Source of the DNA: Elusimicrobiota bacterium
Lineage (GTDB): Bacteria; Elusimicrobiota; Elusimicrobia; UBA1565; UBA9628
DNA: 64,000 nt
Reading direction: 5' to 3'
Assembly: GCA_016218545.1 (NCBI GenBank)
Contig: JACRDQ010000006.1
Coordinates: 41,339-105,338 of the forward strand
Made by a program: the position numbers and the translations under genes. This document shows positions 61,666 through 64,000 of this stretch, in pieces (position 1 is the first letter of the stretch; every line of letters starts with the position of its first letter). The notes beneath the pieces were generated by a model that was not told the DNA's origin, did not search any database, and saw only the letters and a program-made list of their open reading frames with translations.

Positions 61666-62172
61666 CTAGCCCCGGTAGATCTCCAGCACCTTGCCGTAGT
61701 AGACCGTGTGGAAGTCGTCTCCGGGGTAGTACTGGCGCACGAGCTTCGGGTCGAGGTTCTCCTTGACGACCTGGGTCTTGTGGATGGTCCGGCACTCGAA
61801 GTAGAGATCGCAGCCGTCGATGACGGAGACCCCTTGGGTCACGCCCGGGAGTAGGTGGAAGCCGCAAGCCTCGACCTTGTCCGTGTCCCTGCCGGACCGG
61901 CTGCCGCAGAAGGCGAGCTTCTTCTGCAGCTTGTCCAGCGGCACGTTCAGGGAGAAATGCTTCGCCGTTTCCATGAGCCCGAAGGTGTGCCGGGAAGGCC
62001 GGACCAAGACCTCCAGGACGGGCTCGCCCCACACGATCCCCATGCTGGCCCACCCGATCGTCATGACGTTGCGCTTGCCGCCCTCGTCGACGAGGAGGAA
62101 GGCGCCCGGCTGGGGCAAGGCCTTGCAGAGGTCCTTGAACCCTTCGGAGAACTCGATCTTGGCCCTCTTCAT
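61666..62172 (-). CDS. Flavin reductase-like FMN-binding protein
   Basis: 168 residues. 'NVMTIGWASMGIVWGEPVLEVLVRPSRHT' is the FMN-binding split-barrel signature in reduced form: the key stretch is N-V-M-T-I-G-W, then P-x-x-x-V. 'FSLNVP' follows as usual. Stand-alone members reduce flavins or act as NO- or oxygen-defence proteins. It lies upstream of the respiratory operon on the same strand, with an 81-bp gap containing the operator. Confidence 0.88.
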   Translation of the reverse strand: MKRAKIEFSEGFKDLCKALPQPGAFLLVDEGGKRNVMTIGWASMGIVWGEPVLEVLVRPSRHTFGLMETAKHFSLNVPLDKLQKKLAFCGSRSGRDTDKVEACGFHLLPGVTQGVSVIDGCDLYFECRTIHKTQVVKENLDPKLVRQYYPGDDFHTVYYGKVLEIYRG

Positions 62173-62194
62173 GCACCCTCCTCGCGCGGTATCG

Positions 62195-62896
62195 TCAAAA
62201 GACGTAGTAGACCCGGAGACCCGGGATCAGGAAATCGAAATCATCGTCGTCCGTCCCGTCGCGGTCGTAGTCCACGACGTTGAAGACGTGATGGAACCGC
62301 ATGTCGAAACCCACGGTCAGCGACTCGAAGACCTGCTGGTCGATGCCCACGCCGACGTTCACGCCCATGCCCGTGCTGGAGAGTTCCCGCTGGCTGACGT
62401 GGACCTCGTTGAGGTGCGTCGGCTTGGTGGTGTACCCGGTGAGCTTGTTATCCCCGGCCTTGTACCAGAAGTGGTAGAGGCCCATGCCCACGGTCACGTA
62501 AGGGCGGTAAAGGAGCTCCTCGAACTCCACCCACTTGCCGACCTTGAGCACGGGATTGAGCATCATCCAGTTGAGCTTGGCCGTGGAGGTGAACCCGATG
62601 TTGTCGTTGTGCCCGTCGGGAGGGCTGTCCCAATCCACCTCGGTGAACTTCCCGCCGAGGCGATGGCCGGTGGAGTATCCCAGCTCGCCGCCGGCCGAGA
62701 GCCACTCGTGGAACTGGTAGAGCCCGAATGCCTGGAGATGGAAGGACCGCCGCATGTAGTCGCCGGCGTGATGCGTGGGGAAGGCCCAGGCAGGGCTGCC
62801 GCCCAGCTCCCATTTGCCGACCTGGGCCGAGCACGGGACCGCGGCCGCCAGGGCGGCGACGGTGAGCAGCCGACGGACGTTGCGCCGCCATCCCAT
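62195..62896 (-). CDS. Outer-membrane beta-barrel protein
   Basis: 233 residues with a signal peptide (1-24, ending CSA). The mature protein alternates hydrophobic and polar residues in about eight strands ('WLSAGGELGYSTGHRLGG', 'PYVTVGMGLYHFWY', 'GVNVGVGIDQQVFESLTVGF') and ends 'LRVYYVF' with the terminal Phe used by the BAM machinery. It is probably an OmpA/OmpX-like small barrel; specific function unknown. Confidence 0.82.
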   Translation of the reverse strand: MGWRRNVRRLLTVAALAAAVPCSAQVGKWELGGSPAWAFPTHHAGDYMRRSFHLQAFGLYQFHEWLSAGGELGYSTGHRLGGKFTEVDWDSPPDGHNDNIGFTSTAKLNWMMLNPVLKVGKWVEFEELLYRPYVTVGMGLYHFWYKAGDNKLTGYTTKPTHLNEVHVSQRELSSTGMGVNVGVGIDQQVFESLTVGFDMRFHHVFNVVDYDRDGTDDDDFDFLIPGLRVYYVF

Positions 62897-62970
62897 AGGA
62901 CGAGATTCTATTCTTATCTCTTCGTCGAGTCAACCTGCTGGAATCTCCTGCTTTCTCGACGGGAGTCCTA

Positions 62971-63876
62971 CTAGAATCTAGCCCCCAGGCTGATCCTGTG
63001 GCTGTTCCCAAGCCCGCCGAAAGGCGTCATGGAGTAGTCCAGTCCCATGCCGTAGGCCTTGACCCCGAACCCCGCTGCCAAGCCCATCAGCTCGCTCGTC
63101 TTATACGCCCCTGAGATCAACCCATGCGTGGAGGCATAGCCCATGCGCAACGCCAGTTGAGGACCCACGGAAAGCTCAGACCCCAGGCTCACCTCGGAAC
63201 TCCCCGAATAGGGCCTGTTCCTGTAGTCCAAGCCCACGGTCAGGCCAAAGGGCAGCTTGTAGCCTAGCCCGCCTGCAAGGGTCAAGGGAAGCTGAGAGCT
63301 TTGATCGAGCATCCTGATCCCAGGCCCGAGGTTCTGAAAAGCCAGGCCCGCGCTCATGGCTCCTGGCCCGAACTTGCCCAACTCATACCTTGAGCCCAAG
63401 TCAAAGGCCGCTGTGTAGCCCGTGTCTGAGCCGATGTTGGTCCGAACGAACTTGGCATTGATGCCTAGCCCCAGCCGGGGCAAGACCTTCCTGGCAAAAG
63501 ACACGCCCAAGGCCAGGTCAGAGGCAGTGAAGCCCCCGCTGGTCCGTCCTTGAGCATCCCTAGCGTCCAGGTCGCCCTGGCCCAGGTAGCTGATCCCTGC
63601 GCCAAAGGTGCCGTACTTGGTCGGCTGACCATAGCCCAGGAAGCTGTAGTGGCTCTCAGCTACGAGGTTAGCGTACATGGCGCTCACCTCGCGCTTCTCC
63701 ATGGAAGCCAAGCCTCCAGGGTTCCAACCCATGGCTGTGAGGTCCTCCCCAACAGCCGTGTAGGCTCCGCCAAGGCCGATGGCCCGGGCACCCACTCCGA
63801 TCTTCAAGAACTGGGCAGTCTCGCCTGCCCAGGCCTGGGTTCCCGCAAGGAAGACAACGGCTAGTATGGTTTTCAT
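62971..63876 (-). CDS. PorV/PorQ-family outer-membrane protein
   Basis: 301 residues from the ATG at 63876. A signal peptide (1-17) is followed by the family start 'FLKIGVGARAIGLGGAYTAV' and 'MGWNPGGLA'. A FadL-like barrel follows, ending 'HRISLGARF'. PorV takes part in type 9 secretion in Bacteroidetes, and relatives occur in Elusimicrobiota and other phyla. It begins 5 bp after the stop of a protein with a sorting-type C-terminus. Confidence 0.88.
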   Translation of the reverse strand: MKTILAVVFLAGTQAWAGETAQFLKIGVGARAIGLGGAYTAVGEDLTAMGWNPGGLASMEKREVSAMYANLVAESHYSFLGYGQPTKYGTFGAGISYLGQGDLDARDAQGRTSGGFTASDLALGVSFARKVLPRLGLGINAKFVRTNIGSDTGYTAAFDLGSRYELGKFGPGAMSAGLAFQNLGPGIRMLDQSSQLPLTLAGGLGYKLPFGLTVGLDYRNRPYSGSSEVSLGSELSVGPQLALRMGYASTHGLISGAYKTSELMGLAAGFGVKAYGMGLDYSMTPFGGLGNSHRISLGARF

Positions 63877-63881
63877 GATGC

Positions 63882-64000
63882 TCACTTGATAAGGCCTACT
63901 TTCTTGACCACAGTCACGTCCTTGAACCCGGCCTTCCTGGCTCGCAGCATGTAGGTGTAGACCCCTGAGCCCACCCGATGAGCGTCCCATACGCACTCGA
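63882..64000 (-). CDS. C-terminus of a protein with a FlgD/type 9 sorting-like tail (5' end beyond the window)
   Basis: Only the last 39 residues are in the window: 'WDAHRVGSGVYTYMLRA', then 'VVKKVGLIK' and stop. W-D-x-x-x-x-x-G-S-G-V-Y-x-Y-x-L-R-A and the Lys-rich end are typical of FlgD Ig-like and type 9 sorting domains at the C-terminus of large secreted proteins. It is the upstream partner of the PorV-like gene. Nothing can be said of the rest. Confidence 0.7.
   Translation of the reverse strand, partial: ECVWDAHRVGSGVYTYMLRARKAGFKDVTVVKKVGLIK

Overview
The window is GC-rich, densely coded bacterial DNA with a Gram-negative envelope: outer-membrane barrels, a PorV-like protein, a lipoprotein and many Sec signal peptides. 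Respiration looks anaerobic and cytochrome-rich (nine-, four- and at least six-haem c-type proteins, a Rieske/cytochrome b pair, an NrfD-type membrane protein), under a regulator with FNR-type cysteines. The combination of a nitrogenase-like cluster flanked by radical SAM genes, PorV and a gliding/FlgD-type C-terminal domain best fits an Elusimicrobiota-like lineage. That is an inference, because no rRNA or tRNA gene is present to settle it.

Layout. 1-1,474: multihaem cytochrome c (cut by the window edge) and an FNR-type regulator. 1,577-10,447: operon of a TPR/beta-barrel (Slam-like) protein, a 1,686-residue FecR-domain repeat protein and a CHASE2 adenylate cyclase. 10,542-11,215: two tandem non-coding elements with 35-bp inverted ends. 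11,233-19,423: three radical SAM genes, then NifH-, NifD- and NifK-like genes, overlapping or nearly so, with a 67-nt structured hairpin before the NifH-like gene. 19,475-19,961: AbrB-type antitoxin with a broken Doc toxin. 20,079-23,063: a very unusual fusion protein (unknown domain, 2x[4Fe-4S] ferredoxin, NodU/TobZ-type carbamoyltransferase) and a small ferredoxin. 23,206-36,081: housekeeping and envelope genes (VOC protein, Aas-like acyltransferase/synthetase, SDR, ParB-like protein, YgbA-like protein, cysS, rlmB, CDF transporter, PafA-like phosphatase, ankyrin-caspase lipoprotein, ADP-ribosylglycohydrolase). 36,084-41,052: a second copy of the cyclase/Slam-like/FecR triad in divergent arrangement. 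41,066-56,389: GT-C/TPR protein, mtgA, a three-subunit molybdenum hydroxylase, secreted nuclease, SGNH-TPR protein, tdh, a frameshifted phosphoesterase and a YgiQ-type radical SAM protein. 56,390-61,584: six-gene respiratory operon. 61,666-64,000: flavin reductase, outer-membrane proteins, PorV and the end of a protein with a sorting-type tail.

Three things tie the window together. First, the radical SAM/nitrogenase-like cluster and the facing carbamoyltransferase-ferredoxin genes look like one biosynthetic system that reductively builds and decorates an unknown cofactor or metabolite; it lacks the genes needed for nitrogen fixation. Second, five promoter-region palindromes of the form ATGAC-N4-GTCAT lie upstream of the FNR-type gene, the edge cytochrome, the first Slam/FecR/cyclase operon, the ygbA/parB-like divergent pair and the Rieske/cytochrome b operon, suggesting one oxygen- or NO-responsive regulon. 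Third, the cyclase/FecR/Slam-like triad occurs twice, pointing to a surface-protein export and cAMP-signalling module.
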